DNA from: an uncultured Alphaproteobacteria bacterium
GTDB lineage: Bacteria; Pseudomonadota; Alphaproteobacteria; Rhodobacterales; Rhodobacteraceae
Assembly: GCA_902574225.1 (NCBI GenBank)
Contig: CACGMO010000006.1
Location: 1 to 64,000, forward strand
DNA length: 64,000 nt
Reading direction: 5' to 3'
Below the pieces are notes generated by a model. The model saw only the letters and a list, made by a program, of their open reading frames with translations. It did no database searches and was not told where the DNA came from. Made by a program: the position numbers and the translations under genes. This document shows, one piece after another, positions 9,405 to 18,812 of this stretch (the first letter of the stretch is position 1; each line of letters starts with the position of its first letter).

Positions 9405-10445
9405 ATGGAAATATTGGATTTTAAATCACAACTTCAGCAGATAGCTTCTGATGCAGGTTTTTCTGCCGTTGGTATAACCGATCCCCTAAAGGTTGATCAA
9501 ACAATAAAAGAAAAATTTAGGGACTTCATTAAAAATGATTGGAATGCTGGTATGGATTGGTTGGAGAAAAGGATTGACGAAAGAACAGCACCAGAAAATT
9601 TATGGCCAAGTGTCAAATCAATTTTAGTATTTACAGATGACTATACACCAGCAGAAGACCCTTTAAAAAAATTGATGGATAAAGAATTATCTAATATCTC
9701 AGTTTATGCCACGAAAAGAGATTATCATAAAGTAGTCAAATCTAAGCTAAAGATCGTAGCCTCCTGGGTGAAAAAAAAATTAGACTGTGAGCTAAAAATA
9801 TTTGTCGATACTGCCCCTGTTATGGAAAAACCTTTAGCACAATTATCTGGCTTGGGTTGGCAAGGCAAACATACAAATTTGGTGAGTAGAAATATGGGAA
9901 ATTGGTTTTTTATCGGTGTAATGTACATAGATAAATCACTAACTGCAGATGAGCCAGAGCAAGATAATTGTGGATCTTGTACAAAGTGTTTGGATATTTG
10001 TCCCACTAATGCTTTTGAGGGTGCATATAAGCTAGATGCTAGAAAATGCATCGCGTATCTCACTATCGAACATAAGGGTGCTATAGATAAACAACTTAGA
10101 TCATCAATTGGCAACAGAGTTTTTGGATGCGATGATTGTTTAGCTGTCTGTCCCTGGAATAAATTTGCACAAATTAGCCGTAATGAGAATTATAGAGAAA
10201 CTTTTTCTGACTTAGCTTTGGAGAGAGCTCTAACCTTTTCAGATGATGACTTCAGGAATTATTTTAGTGGAACCGCTATAAAAAGATTAGGATCAGTTAG
10301 ATTTTTAAGAAATGTAATATACGCGATGGGAAATAGTGGAAAAAAAGAATACATAAAATTACTGGAGGGTTTTGGAAGACATTCAGTAGATTTTATATCT
10401 GAGGCAGCTATTTGGTCTATTTCTGAGTTAAAAAAAAATGAATAA
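9405..10445 (+). CDS. queG: Epoxyqueuosine reductase
   Basis: Cobalamin and 4Fe-4S enzyme that reduces epoxyqueuosine to queuosine in the tRNA wobble base, the last step of queuosine synthesis. Two ferredoxin-type clusters are visible: CGSCTKCLDICP (C189, C192, C195, C199) and CDDCLAVCP (C242, C245, C249), with C215 between them. The conserved VDTAPVMEKPLA segment holds the proposed catalytic Asp (D135), and GLGWQGKHTNLV is a family signature. The 346-residue length is normal. It starts one base after the GST stop and overlaps the following SDR gene by 8 bases, so translation is probably coupled. Confidence 0.95.
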   Translation: MEILDFKSQLQQIASDAGFSAVGITDPLKVDQTIKEKFRDFIKNDWNAGMDWLEKRIDERTAPENLWPSVKSILVFTDDYTPAEDPLKKLMDKELSNISVYATKRDYHKVVKSKLKIVASWVKKKLDCELKIFVDTAPVMEKPLAQLSGLGWQGKHTNLVSRNMGNWFFIGVMYIDKSLTADEPEQDNCGSCTKCLDICPTNAFEGAYKLDARKCIAYLTIEHKGAIDKQLRSSIGNRVFGCDDCLAVCPWNKFAQISRNENYRETFSDLALERALTFSDDDFRNYFSGTAIKRLGSVRFLRNVIYAMGNSGKKEYIKLLEGFGRHSVDFISEAAIWSISELKKNE

Positions 10446-11319
10446 GAAAAATATATTGTTAATTTTTGGCTTTGGTTACACAGCTAAATTTGTATGTCAG
10501 AAATTCTCAAAAAAAAATTGGGAAGTGTTTTGTACGACGAGATTTAAGGAAAAGGCCAAAGAAATTAAATCACTTAATGCCACACCGGTTTTTTTCGATG
10601 ATGAGGAAAAAATTGAGAGTATCCTCAGCCAGAATTCATACATTTTGAGCACGGCTCCACCAGAAAATGGTAAAGATCCAGTTATCGAGAATTATGGGTA
10701 TTTATTCGAAAAAAATAGCAAAAGAGTAAAATGGTTAGGATATTTGTCAACGACCAGTGTTTATGGGGATAAAAAAGGTGGTTGGGTTACAGAGGATACG
10801 GTGCTCGAACCCAATCTAGAGAGAAGTATTTCAAGAGTTGCAGCCGAAAAATCGTGGCTAAGATTTGGAGAAAATTTTTTTATAAAAACTATGATTTTCA
10901 GGTTGGCAGGAATATATGGGCCAGGAAGAAGTCTAATTGATCGTTTATTGGCAAATGAAAGGGTTTATATAGTCAATAAACCAGCTCATCTGTTTAACAG
11001 AATTCATGTTGACGATATAGTTGGCGCAATCGAGATGGCCATGAGCTCTAAATCGGAAGCTAAGATTTTTAACTTGTCTGACGATTTGCCTGCAACGCAA
11101 TTGGATGTAGCACAATTCGCGGCGAGTTTACTTAAAAAAAAATGCCCACAGACAGTCAGTTTGGAAAGTGATATGATCAGTGAAATGGCAAGAAGCTTCT
11201 ATAAAGAAGAAAAAAAAGTATCTAACATCAGGCTCAAAGATGAATTGGGGTATGAGCTTACTTTTCCCTCATTTAGAGAGGGGCTTTTTGCTATTCACAA
11301 TAATTCTAAAGAATTCTAA
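10438..11319 (+). CDS. Extended SDR-family NAD(P)-dependent oxidoreductase
   Basis: A 293-residue protein with an extended-SDR (epimerase-like, YeeZ-type) fold. The nucleotide motif is degenerate, ILLIFGFGYTAKF (GxGxxA type), at the N-terminus. The segment STTSVYGDKKGGWVTE carries the family's conserved Ser/Thr and Tyr region, and HVDDIVGAIEMA is the typical C-terminal domain segment. The usual YxxxK is not obvious: S-R-V-A-A-E-K follows a serine, so catalysis may be absent. It overlaps queG by 8 bases; a queG-SDR pair is common in Rhodobacterales. The substrate is unknown. It converges on and overlaps the L,D-transpeptidase gene by 14 bases. Confidence 0.8.
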   Translation: MNKKNILLIFGFGYTAKFVCQKFSKKNWEVFCTTRFKEKAKEIKSLNATPVFFDDEEKIESILSQNSYILSTAPPENGKDPVIENYGYLFEKNSKRVKWLGYLSTTSVYGDKKGGWVTEDTVLEPNLERSISRVAAEKSWLRFGENFFIKTMIFRLAGIYGPGRSLIDRLLANERVYIVNKPAHLFNRIHVDDIVGAIEMAMSSKSEAKIFNLSDDLPATQLDVAQFAASLLKKKCPQTVSLESDMISEMARSFYKEEKKVSNIRLKDELGYELTFPSFREGLFAIHNNSKEF

Positions 11320-11884
11320 CGGGCGTTCCAATCTCGACTAAATCGAAAAGCTCCTCAATTTGTTCATTATAAAGCCCTATGCATCCAGAAGAGCTTTGCC
11401 TTCCAATTTTTCTAGTATCGCTTGTTCCATGAATACGATAACTTGGCCAACTAAGATAAAGTGCGTGGGATCCCAGAGGGTTATCAGGGCCTGGAGGCAT
11501 AAACTCAGGGAGCTTAGGATCTCTTTCTCTCATTTTTTTTGTAGGCCTCCATTCAGGTCCAATTACTTTTTTTGTAACTTTTGTATACCCGAGTCGTGTC
11601 AATTCTTCATTTAGGGGGACGGAGGTTGGAAAGACCTTATACTCTTTTCCTTTCTTACTCCAGTAATGTAATGATCGGGTTTTGGTGTCAACGAGTATTG
11701 CTCCTTTATTCAAATCCTTAAAATGATCCTGCCAAGTTTGTACTCTGAATGAGAAAATGTTGTGTTTTGGTTTTCCATCTTTATCAAACTCTACTGCTGT
11801 CTGAGCAATAATGGGGTTGCTTATTACTGCATAAACAAATAATAGTAGCAATGATATCAATATGTTGGATACTGCTTTAGTCAT
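11306..11884 (-). CDS. L,D-transpeptidase (YkuD domain), exported
   Basis: Cys-dependent L,D-transpeptidase that forms 3-3 peptidoglycan cross-links or attaches proteins to the wall. The 192-residue protein has a hydrophobic export signal (about residues 6-28, ending near NPIIAQTA) and the YkuD catalytic box HGTSDTRKIGRQSSSGCIGL, with the His and Cys about 16 residues apart. The sequence ends right after the domain (VEIGTPVRIL), as is common for the ErfK/SrfK type. It is divergent from the CAP-domain lipoprotein gene; the 105-base spacer between them is AT-rich with no clear operator. A second, shorter L,D-transpeptidase lies 0.6 kb away. Confidence 0.92.
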   Translation of the reverse strand: MTKAVSNILISLLLLFVYAVISNPIIAQTAVEFDKDGKPKHNIFSFRVQTWQDHFKDLNKGAILVDTKTRSLHYWSKKGKEYKVFPTSVPLNEELTRLGYTKVTKKVIGPEWRPTKKMRERDPKLPEFMPPGPDNPLGSHALYLSWPSYRIHGTSDTRKIGRQSSSGCIGLYNEQIEELFDLVEIGTPVRIL

Positions 11885-11989
11885 TTTTATATTAATAGTT
11901 GAAATTTATTTACTATAAAACAACTAATTGTGCACGAATAAAAAATTACAGTAGTATTTCGAACATTAGAAGAAAAGACTTATAGATAG

Positions 11990-12490
11990 ATGAATAAATT
12001 TATATTAAAGATACTGGTCCTGGCTATTTTGTTAGGATGTGTCGGTACAAATACGGACATCTACCATGGTTACTCCAAGTCAGGAGTTATTTCTAGCTTT
12101 AAAGAGACCGCTCTAAAATCTAGACACTTAGATATGGTTAATGCCTTAAGACTGGAAAACGGAAGATCCTCACTAAAGTACTCATCCAGTCTTTCAGCTG
12201 CATCGAAGACACACGCTTTTGACATAGCCAGACAACAGCGGGCCTGGAATTACGGTTCAGATGCATCATCAGCGATAGATAGGGCAAGAATTGCGGGTTT
12301 TGAGGGCTTAGTGCTTGGTGAAAACGTTTCCGAGACGTATGAGGGTGAGTATGATGTATTGAATGTCTGGTTCAAAAGTAAAATTGGCAGAGAAATTATT
12401 CTGGACCCCACTGCGACCGATCTAGGGCTTAGTTGGTATCAGGACAGCACTGGAAAAGTTTGGTGGGTACAGATGATTGGCAAGTCTTAG
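11990..12490 (+). CDS. CAP (SCP/PR1) domain lipoprotein
   Basis: A 166-residue exported protein. The N-terminus is a signal peptide with a lipobox, LAILLGC, so lipidation at about Cys17 is expected. The rest is a bacterial CAP domain: MVNALRLENGRSSLKYSSSLSAASKTHAFDIA, AGFEGLVLGENVSE, and a C-terminal DLGLSWYQDSTGKVWWVQMIGK, matching family blocks with the conserved His near residue 75 and the Glu of GEN. Biochemical roles of bacterial CAP proteins are poorly known. It stands alone on the plus strand between two minus-strand L,D-transpeptidase genes, which suggests an envelope function. Confidence 0.85.
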   Translation: MNKFILKILVLAILLGCVGTNTDIYHGYSKSGVISSFKETALKSRHLDMVNALRLENGRSSLKYSSSLSAASKTHAFDIARQQRAWNYGSDASSAIDRARIAGFEGLVLGENVSETYEGEYDVLNVWFKSKIGREIILDPTATDLGLSWYQDSTGKVWWVQMIGKS

Positions 12491-12504
12491 TCAAGAGTTT
12501 AGGT

Positions 12505-13005
12505 TTAAGCATAAATGTAGATAATGGTACCAGGTTCAACCAAACCATAAATTTCCTCTATTTCTTTATTTGTCACCGCAATGCAACCCTCAGTCCAGTC
12601 AAAAAAGTAGTGCAACAGGATATTTTTTTTTCCTAGCCCATGAATAAAAATGTCACTACCAGGATTGAGGCCTCTTTGAAGAGCTCTTTTTTTGTCGGAT
12701 TGATTAGGAAAGTTTATTCCAAGACTTAAGTAAAATCTACTGTTCGGGTTCTTGTGTGTAATGTAGTATTTACCCTCTGGGGTTTTACCATCTCCTTCTT
12801 TTTCTTTCTGACCCTGAGGACTGAACCCTAAACGAATTCGATAGGCTTTTATTATTTTACTGTTTCTGTAAAGGGCTAGAACTCTCTTTTTTTTCCATAC
12901 CACCAATAAATTTGGCTTTTTAGGATGACCCCATGAAGGTTTAAAAAAAATAAAAGGAAATAGAATTGAAAACAAGAAGAAGCGTCTTTTGCTAATTTTT
13001 TTCAT
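12505..13005 (-). CDS. L,D-transpeptidase family protein (short YkuD)
   Basis: Second YkuD-domain protein, 166 residues, with a short basic-hydrophobic N-terminal signal (KKISKRRFFLFSILFPFIFF). The catalytic box is HGLGKKNILLHYFFDWTEGCIAVT, with His and the TEGCIAVTNKEIEEIY motif typical of ErfK/YafK-like proteins. The upstream block GKTPEGKYYITHKNPNSRFYLSLGINFPN is also characteristic. Its start overlaps the rlmN stop by 4 bases, so it is probably the last gene of an ialB-rlmN-ldt transcript. YafK-like members can cut rather than make cross-links, so transpeptidase activity is inferred from the family only. Confidence 0.9.
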   Translation of the reverse strand: MKKISKRRFFLFSILFPFIFFKPSWGHPKKPNLLVVWKKKRVLALYRNSKIIKAYRIRLGFSPQGQKEKEGDGKTPEGKYYITHKNPNSRFYLSLGINFPNQSDKKRALQRGLNPGSDIFIHGLGKKNILLHYFFDWTEGCIAVTNKEIEEIYGLVEPGTIIYIYA

Positions 13006-14132
13006 ATACTTGCTTTTTCTTTAACAGAATTAGATTTTAATTGGCCACATGCAGCCATAATGTCCTCTCCACGAGGTTTTCGAATTGGGCTTGGTATTCT
13101 TGATTTGATTATAATATCTCTAAACGCTTTTATTCTATCTAAGGAAGAACGCTTATATTGACTTCCAGTCCAATTATTAAACGGTATTAAGTTTATCTTA
13201 GAAGGAAGACCTTGTAGTAATCTTACTAACCTTTGTGCGTCCTCTTTTGTATCGTTAACCCCGTCAAGCATAACGTATTCAAATGTTACTCGTTCCGAAT
13301 TGCGCAGCTTAACGTCATCTCTCAAGGAACCCAGCAACTGTTCCAAATTCCACTTTTTATTTATCGGAACTAAAATATCCCTTGTCTTATTTTCTGTCGC
13401 GTGAAGACTTACAGCGATCATACATCCAATTTCCTCATGAGCCGTCTTTATTTTAGGAACAATACCAGCTGTTGATAAGGTGATTCTCCTTCTTGAAAAA
13501 TCCAATCCTTTATTGTCCATCAAAATAATACAGGCTTTCTTTACTTCTTCGTAATTTAATAGAGGTTCACCCATTCCCATGAAAACAATATTGGTAATTA
13601 TTTCGAAACAAGAAGAATGACCACTGTTCACCCTCTTCTTCTCCCAAAGCCCTAGATCATCATAAACTGCTATGACTTGACCTACAATCTCTTGACTTGA
13701 GAGATTCCTTACCAATTTCTGAGTCCCAGTATGACAGAATGAACAGTTCAACGTACAACCAACTTGTGAAGAAATGCAAAGAGTGCTTCTTTTCTCTTCT
13801 GGGATAAATACCGTCTCTATTTTGCTTTGGTCCTCTAAACAGAATAGATATTTTATCGTACCGTCGTCGCTGATTTCTTTTTTTTCAATAGCTGGCCGTG
13901 AAATATTAAAAACTTTTTCCAGTTTTGACCGAAGACTTTTATCTATATTTGTCATATTATCAAATGAATTCATTCCATGACAATAGATCCAAGACCAGAG
14001 TTGATTTACTCTCATAGACGCTCTTTTTGGTTGGGTTTCAAAGTCTAAAATCAGCGAAAGCAATTCGTCCTTACTAAGTCCTAACATATTAACTTCTTGG
14101 GAGTCTGTTGCCGAGGTCAATTTAATTTGCAC
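13002..14132 (-). CDS. rlmN: Dual-specificity 23S rRNA/tRNA adenine C2-methyltransferase
   Basis: Radical-SAM enzyme that methylates C2 of A2503 in 23S rRNA and A37 in some tRNAs. The 376-residue protein carries the radical-SAM cysteines CxxxCxxC (C126, C130, C133 in GCTLNCSFCHTG), the methyl-carrier cysteine near the C-terminus in AACGQL (C362), and RlmN signatures MGMGEPLLNYE and RRITLSTAGIVPKI. The start may be the ATG at 14132, which overlaps ialB by 16 bases, or an internal ATG at codon 16; the domain begins soon after. The ialB-rlmN pairing is familiar from Rhodobacterales. Confidence 0.96.
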   Translation of the reverse strand: MQIKLTSATDSQEVNMLGLSKDELLSLILDFETQPKRASMRVNQLWSWIYCHGMNSFDNMTNIDKSLRSKLEKVFNISRPAIEKKEISDDGTIKYLFCLEDQSKIETVFIPEEKRSTLCISSQVGCTLNCSFCHTGTQKLVRNLSSQEIVGQVIAVYDDLGLWEKKRVNSGHSSCFEIITNIVFMGMGEPLLNYEEVKKACIILMDNKGLDFSRRRITLSTAGIVPKIKTAHEEIGCMIAVSLHATENKTRDILVPINKKWNLEQLLGSLRDDVKLRNSERVTFEYVMLDGVNDTKEDAQRLVRLLQGLPSKINLIPFNNWTGSQYKRSSLDRIKAFRDIIIKSRIPSPIRKPRGEDIMAACGQLKSNSVKEKASI

Positions 14133-14722
14133 CGCTTCTCTAATTCTGACAAAGCATCAGAAAAACCTGTTAACATAAATGTATCTTTCGTTACAGTGTT
14201 ACGATGAGATATAGCGCTCATTACTGCTTTGCTACCTTTCTTAAGAAAAGAAACTAACTTTTTTTGATCAAATTTTTGAGCCCATGCATGGTCCTTTTCT
14301 GCTTTAGCTTTAGGCGAGGGATGAGCAAAAAACACAATCTTATCCTTATTATCAATTTCTAGGACTGCTTTGGACCCCACTTGTAGAGGATACCCAGCAT
14401 AAAAAGTTCCCTCATATTCGTTATCCTTACTCAATATCTTAATTATATACAATGTTCCTTTTTCTCGATTAACCGATGAGAGCTTTTGATTATTTCTGAA
14501 CGCTTCACTTTTGATAGATTGAGAAGCAATAAAGCACATTTCGGGGTCCTCTTTCGATACGAAAACGCTCCAGTCTCTAAAGCTTTTTTCAGCTTTTCTC
14601 AAGTCGTCCTGGCCAAAGGAACTTTTTGTCAGAAACAAAAAACTTAACAAAATGTATAAAAAAATCATAAAAAACAGCCGATTGAAGTACAACGTCAAGG
14701 TTTTAAAAATTTTGAGCTTCAT
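14117..14722 (-). CDS. Invasion-associated locus B (IalB) family protein
   Basis: A 201-residue secreted protein of the IalB family. An unusually long N-terminus (about 37 residues) contains the hydrophobic signal core FFMIFLYILLSFLFL; the mature part probably starts near FGQDDLRKA. The RDWSVFVSKEDPEMCFIASQ block and the C-terminal TGFSDALSELEKRC match the family, including two cysteines (near residues 62 and 198) that could form a disulfide. The family name comes from Bartonella; in free-living alphaproteobacteria its role is unknown and probably periplasmic. It is the first gene of a putative ialB-rlmN-ldt operon and overlaps rlmN by 16 bases. Confidence 0.85.
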   Translation of the reverse strand: MKLKIFKTLTLYFNRLFFMIFLYILLSFLFLTKSSFGQDDLRKAEKSFRDWSVFVSKEDPEMCFIASQSIKSEAFRNNQKLSSVNREKGTLYIIKILSKDNEYEGTFYAGYPLQVGSKAVLEIDNKDKIVFFAHPSPKAKAEKDHAWAQKFDQKKLVSFLKKGSKAVMSAISHRNTVTKDTFMLTGFSDALSELEKRCKLN

Positions 14723-14745
14723 TTAGACCTTCGCATGATAAATTT

Positions 14746-14757
14746 GTATGGCCATAC
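14746..14757. promoter_or_regulatory. Perfect 12-base palindrome in the ialB/leuC divergent spacer
   Basis: GTATGGCCATAC is an exact inverted repeat lying 24 bases upstream of ialB and 132 bases upstream of leuC. Such a GC-centred palindrome stands out in this AT-rich spacer and resembles a dimeric repressor site. Which gene it might control, and which regulator, is unknown. Confidence 0.3.
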
Positions 14758-14888
14758 TAATACAAGTAATTATGGAACTAGAAAAGACTTTTTATTTTAT
14801 CTTCCATTATCAGTGGCTGATGGCTTAAAGCTTGTAAAAACCCAAAATGGTAAAAAGTTCTGGATTTTGATCAAAAATTTATTTAGAT

Positions 14889-16298
14889 ATGAAAATTATG
14901 GCGAAAAGTAGAACTCTATATGACAAAATTTGGGATAATCATTTAATACAATCAGAAAATGATACCTCTCTGATATACATTGATAGGCATTTGGTACATG
15001 AAGTTACTAGCCCTCAGGCTTTCGAGGGTCTAAGAGAAGCGGGAAGGAAAGTTCGAGCTCCTAATAAAACAATTGCCGTCCCAGATCATAACGTCGCTAC
15101 CACATCTGATCGGTTAACTAACTTTGGCAGTGAAGAAGGTCGTATTCAGTTAGAAACTCTAGACAAGAATGCGCGTGATTTTGGCATTCATTATTACGCT
15201 GTTGATGATATTAGGCAAGGGATAGTACATATAATTGGTCCTGAACAAGGCTGGACTTTGCCAGGTATGACAATTGTTTGTGGGGATAGTCATACAGCAA
15301 CGCATGGAGCTTTTGGTGCATTAGCACACGGCATAGGAACATCCGAAGTAGAGCACGTCCTTGCAACGCAGACATTAATTCAGCAGAAGTCAAAAAATAT
15401 GAAGGTGGAGGTCTCTGGAGAATTGGGCAATGGAGTCACAGCAAAAGATATTACACTTACAATAATTGGAAAAACTGGTACAGCGGGTGGGACTGGACAT
15501 GTAATCGAATATTGTGGAAATGCTATTGAGAGCCTTTCTATGGAAGGAAGAATGACTGTTTGCAATATGGCTATTGAAGGTGGAGCGAGAGCCGGCCTGA
15601 TAGCGCCCGACCAAAAGACCTTAGATTATGTAAAAGGTAGACCAAATTCACCAAAAGGTGAAAAATGGGATAAAGCTGTAAAATTTTGGAAAACGCTTTT
15701 TTCTGATCCAGATGCGTATTTTGACAAAGAGATTTTCTTAAGGGCAGAAGACATTGCGCCCGTTGTCACCTGGGGAACAAGTCCCGAGGATGTTCTTCCT
15801 ATTACAGATTTCGTACCAAGCCCTGATAATTTTCAGGGAAGTAAAGTAGAAGCGGCTAAAAGATCCCTTGAATATATGGGGTTAAGGCCAGGCCAGAAAT
15901 TGCAAGATATAGAAGTTGATGCTGTTTTTATTGGTTCTTGCACCAATGGACGAATAGAGGATCTGAGAGAGGTAGAAAAGATTGTTAAGGGAAAAAAGGT
16001 AAAGAGTGGGATAAGGGCTATGGTCGTACCAGGATCCGGATTAGTAAAAAAACAGGCGGAAGAAGAAGGAATAGCCAGTTCATTGAAAGAGGCTGGTTTT
16101 GATTGGAGAATGCCAGGTTGTTCAATGTGCCTAGCAATGAATCCTGATCAGTTATTGCCTGAGGAAAGATGCGCGGCGACATCTAATAGAAATTTTGAAG
16201 GACGACAAGGGCGTGGAGGCCGTACTCATTTAATGAGCCCAGCAATGGCAGCAGCAGCAGCAATAACTGGCAGATTGACTGACGTGAGAGATATTTAG
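14889..16298 (+). CDS. leuC: 3-isopropylmalate dehydratase large subunit
   Basis: Catalytic, 4Fe-4S subunit of isopropylmalate isomerase in leucine synthesis. The 469-residue length is normal. Cluster ligands are C351 (IGSCTNGR) and C411/C414 ([11 protein letters not shown]). Aconitase-family signatures include [14 protein letters not shown] and [11 protein letters not shown]. Two in-frame ATGs (14889 and 14898) are possible starts; neither has a clear ribosome site, and [12 protein letters not shown] from the second one looks more like family N-termini. It is first in a leuC-leuD-leuB operon. The 166-base leader upstream has no convincing leucine-rich leader peptide. Confidence 0.97.
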   Translation: MKIMAKSRTLYDKIWDNHLIQSENDTSLIYIDRHLVHEVTSPQAFEGLREAGRKVRAPNKTIAVPDHNVATTSDRLTNFGSEEGRIQLETLDKNARDFGIHYYAVDDIRQGIVHIIGPEQGWTLPGMTIVCGDSHTATHGAFGALAHGIGTSEVEHVLATQTLIQQKSKNMKVEVSGELGNGVTAKDITLTIIGKTGTAGGTGHVIEYCGNAIESLSMEGRMTVCNMAIEGGARAGLIAPDQKTLDYVKGRPNSPKGEKWDKAVKFWKTLFSDPDAYFDKEIFLRAEDIAPVVTWGTSPEDVLPITDFVPSPDNFQGSKVEAAKRSLEYMGLRPGQKLQDIEVDAVFIGSCTNGRIEDLREVEKIVKGKKVKSGIRAMVVPGSGLVKKQAEEEGIASSLKEAGFDWRMPGCSMCLAMNPDQLLPEERCAATSNRNFEGRQGRGGRTHLMSPAMAAAAAITGRLTDVRDI

Positions 16299-16310
16299 TG
16301 AAAGACACTG

Positions 16311-16916
16311 ATGGAAAAGTTTAATATACTTGAAGGCATCGCAGCTCCAATGCCACTAATAAATATCGATACTGATATGTTAATACCAAAACAGTTCCTC
16401 AAAACAATTAAACGGACGGGTCTTGGAGAGAACCTTTTTTTTGAAATGCGATATGATCAAAATGGGAATAAAACAAAAGATTTTATCTTAAACAAGGATC
16501 ATTATTCAAAAGCCTCAATTATAGTAGGTGGAGCTAACTTTGGTTGTGGTTCTTCGAGAGAACATGCACCTTGGGCTTTAAAAGATTTTGGAATTAAGTG
16601 CATAATATCAACGAGTTTCGCAGACATTTTTTTTAATAATTGCTTTAAGAACGGCATACTTCCAATCATAGTGTCTGAAGATTTGCATCAAATACTTCTA
16701 CAGGACGCAGAAATGGAAACAACATCTACTATGAAAATTGATCTCGAAAACCAGAAGATTGTTCGCAACAATGGAGACCAACTAGACTTTGAGGTTGATG
16801 AGTTTAAGAAATATTGCTTATTAAATGGGTTAGATGATATCGGATTAACACTCAAGAGTGCGGATAAAATAAGTAGCTTTGAAAAAGAATATTCTGATAA
16901 ATTTAGCTGGTCATAA
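16311..16916 (+). CDS. leuD: 3-isopropylmalate dehydratase small subunit
   Basis: Swivel subunit that completes isopropylmalate isomerase with LeuC. The 201-residue protein contains the family blocks [22 protein letters not shown] near residue 18, [17 protein letters not shown] near 75, and [19 protein letters not shown]. Length and organisation are standard for proteobacterial LeuD. It begins 12 bases after leuC and ends 13 bases before leuB, so the three genes are one transcript in the order of the pathway enzymes. leuA is not in the window. Confidence 0.97.
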   Translation: MEKFNILEGIAAPMPLINIDTDMLIPKQFLKTIKRTGLGENLFFEMRYDQNGNKTKDFILNKDHYSKASIIVGGANFGCGSSREHAPWALKDFGIKCIISTSFADIFFNNCFKNGILPIIVSEDLHQILLQDAEMETTSTMKIDLENQKIVRNNGDQLDFEVDEFKKYCLLNGLDDIGLTLKSADKISSFEKEYSDKFSWS

Positions 16917-16929
16917 AAAGGTATAATTG

Positions 16930-18027
16930 ATGTTTTCTTTGCTTATTCTTCCAGGAGATGGAATTGGACCAGAGGTGATGACTGAGGTTAAGCGTGTTAT
17001 TTCTTGGTTCCAGGATAAGCGCAGTTTAAAAATAGATATTGAAGAAGGTTTAGTTGGTGGAGCGTCTTACGATAAACACGGTGCTCCTCTTACGGAAGAG
17101 ATTTTAAACAAAGCACTAGAAGTGGATGCTGTTTTGCTGGGGGCGGTCGGTGGCCCTAATTACGATAATTTGAGTTTCGATTTGAAACCAGAACGAGCGC
17201 TATTGAGACTTAGGAAAGAACTTGACTTATTTGCCAATATCCGACCCGCTCAATGTTTTGATGCACTGGCCTCTTTCTCGTCACTCAAGAAAGAAATAGT
17301 TTCTGGACTAGATATTGTTATCGTAAGAGAGCTTACATCGGGGATTTATTTCGGAGAACCTCGTGGTATTCATACTGATGGCTCAAATGAGAGAGTTGGT
17401 ATAAATACACAAAGATACACTGAATCAGAGATACGAAGGGTTGCAATAAGTGCTTTTGAACTTGCTTTGAAGAGAAATAAAAAATTATGCTCTATGGAAA
17501 AAGCCAATGTGATGGAGAGTGGTGTTCTATGGCGAGATATTGTTAATGAGGTTCATGTTGATTATCAGGATGTAGAGCTCAGCCATATGTATGCTGACAA
17601 TGGAGCGATGCAATTGGTTAGAGAACCTAAACAGTTTGATGTAATTGTAACAGATAATCTTTTTGGAGATATACTATCCGATTGTGCCGCTATGCTAACA
17701 GGCAGTTTGGGAATGCTACCATCTGCAAGCTTGGGAAATAAAAAAGAAAATGGCTTGCCTCGAGCTATGTATGAGCCAGTACATGGATCAGCACCAGATA
17801 TTGCTGGTCAGGAAAAGGCTAATCCAATAGCGTGTATTTTAAGCTTCTCAATGGCTTTAAGGTATTCATTTTCAGACACCCAGAATGCTGATCTTCTTGA
17901 GCAATGTATAGAAAAGGTACTTGCGAAGGGGTACAGAACTCCCGATCTAATGATGGGAGATGAAGGACGTTTGTGTTCAACGAGTGAGATGACTGATAAA
18001 ATACTAGAGGAGCTAGAGGCAGTCTAG
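16930..18027 (+). CDS. leuB: 3-isopropylmalate dehydrogenase
   Basis: NAD-dependent oxidative decarboxylase of leucine synthesis, converting 3-isopropylmalate to 2-oxoisocaproate. I place the start at ATG 16930 rather than the TTG three bases upstream, because an AAAGG site (16917-16921) is then well spaced and the protein starts [16 protein letters not shown]. Visible motifs: [27 protein letters not shown] (Lys/Asn active site), and [27 protein letters not shown]. The 365-residue length is typical. The gene converges on the KduD-like SDR with only three bases between stop codons. Confidence 0.97.
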   Translation: MFSLLILPGDGIGPEVMTEVKRVISWFQDKRSLKIDIEEGLVGGASYDKHGAPLTEEILNKALEVDAVLLGAVGGPNYDNLSFDLKPERALLRLRKELDLFANIRPAQCFDALASFSSLKKEIVSGLDIVIVRELTSGIYFGEPRGIHTDGSNERVGINTQRYTESEIRRVAISAFELALKRNKKLCSMEKANVMESGVLWRDIVNEVHVDYQDVELSHMYADNGAMQLVREPKQFDVIVTDNLFGDILSDCAAMLTGSLGMLPSASLGNKKENGLPRAMYEPVHGSAPDIAGQEKANPIACILSFSMALRYSFSDTQNADLLEQCIEKVLAKGYRTPDLMMGDEGRLCSTSEMTDKILEELEAV

Positions 18028-18030
18028 TAG

Positions 18031-18798
18031 CTATCTGCCCATCCAACCACCATCTACATTTAGTATTTCTCCATTAACATAGTCTGATGCATCAGAAGCC
18101 AAGTAAACAGCTGCCCCTGCCATATCTTCTATGGTACCCCACCTCTTCATAGGTATCCTCGCCATTAGGTCAGCTGACCGATTTTTATCTTGACGAAGAG
18201 CAGTGGTAATATCAGTTACAACATAGCCTGGGGCAATGGAATTAACATTTATTCCCTTATCTGCCAGTTCATTTGATAGAGCTTTTGTAAGTTGCGCAAT
18301 CCCACCTTTAGAAGCTGTATAGCTTGGAACGAATAAACCGCCCTGATGAGATAAGATTGATGCTGTAAAAATAATTTTACCCCAGCCCTTTTCAATCATT
18401 TTTGAACTAAGTTCCCGTGCAAGAACAAACTGTGACGATAGATTGATTTCAAGTATTCTATCCCAATGGTCATCACTATGTTGATTCAGCTCAGTTCTAA
18501 TTAAAGAACCTGCATTACTAACAAGAATATTTGGTTCTAAATTATTTTTATCAAGTTCCTTTAAAAAACTATGTGTATTTTGTCTTTCAGAAAAGTCACA
18601 TTTAAAGCAATGAAAGCTTCTACCGATCGACTCAACATATTTTTCGATTTCACTGCCTTGTCGTAAGGATGAGCTAACACCAATTATGTCTGCTCCAGCC
18701 TCAGCTAGGCCCTTAGCAATTCCAAAACCTATGCCCTTGCTGCACCCTGTTACAAGAGCAAGTTTCCCATCTAGCTTAAATTTTTCTAAAATTGACAC
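18031..18798 (-). CDS. KduD-like SDR (2-deoxy-D-gluconate 3-dehydrogenase type)
   Basis: Classical SDR of 255 residues. It has the NAD motif TGCSKGIGFGIA, the NAG motif (VSNAGSL), the catalytic tetrad including YTASKGG, and the ending DYVNGEILNVDGGWMGR. The opening FKLDGKLALVTG and the MPxxDHWDRILEINLSSQF-like block closely resemble KduD, which interconverts deoxy-hexulosonates in pectin/alginate and uronate catabolism. It starts with GTG 18798. No kduI, eda or polysaccharide lyase is nearby, so the KduD role is uncertain. A tyrosine-phosphatase-like gene lies 14 bases upstream on the same strand, probably in the same transcript. Confidence 0.85.
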   Translation of the reverse strand: MSILEKFKLDGKLALVTGCSKGIGFGIAKGLAEAGADIIGVSSSLRQGSEIEKYVESIGRSFHCFKCDFSERQNTHSFLKELDKNNLEPNILVSNAGSLIRTELNQHSDDHWDRILEINLSSQFVLARELSSKMIEKGWGKIIFTASILSHQGGLFVPSYTASKGGIAQLTKALSNELADKGINVNSIAPGYVVTDITTALRQDKNRSADLMARIPMKRWGTIEDMAGAAVYLASDASDYVNGEILNVDGGWMGR

Positions 18799-18812
18799 GG
18801 ATTTCTAACCTC

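Noticed and set aside
14772-14828. Short reading frame (about 18 codons) in the leuC leader as a leucine attenuator peptide
   Set aside because: It has only two Leu codons and no clear terminator/antiterminator pair, so attenuation is not supported.
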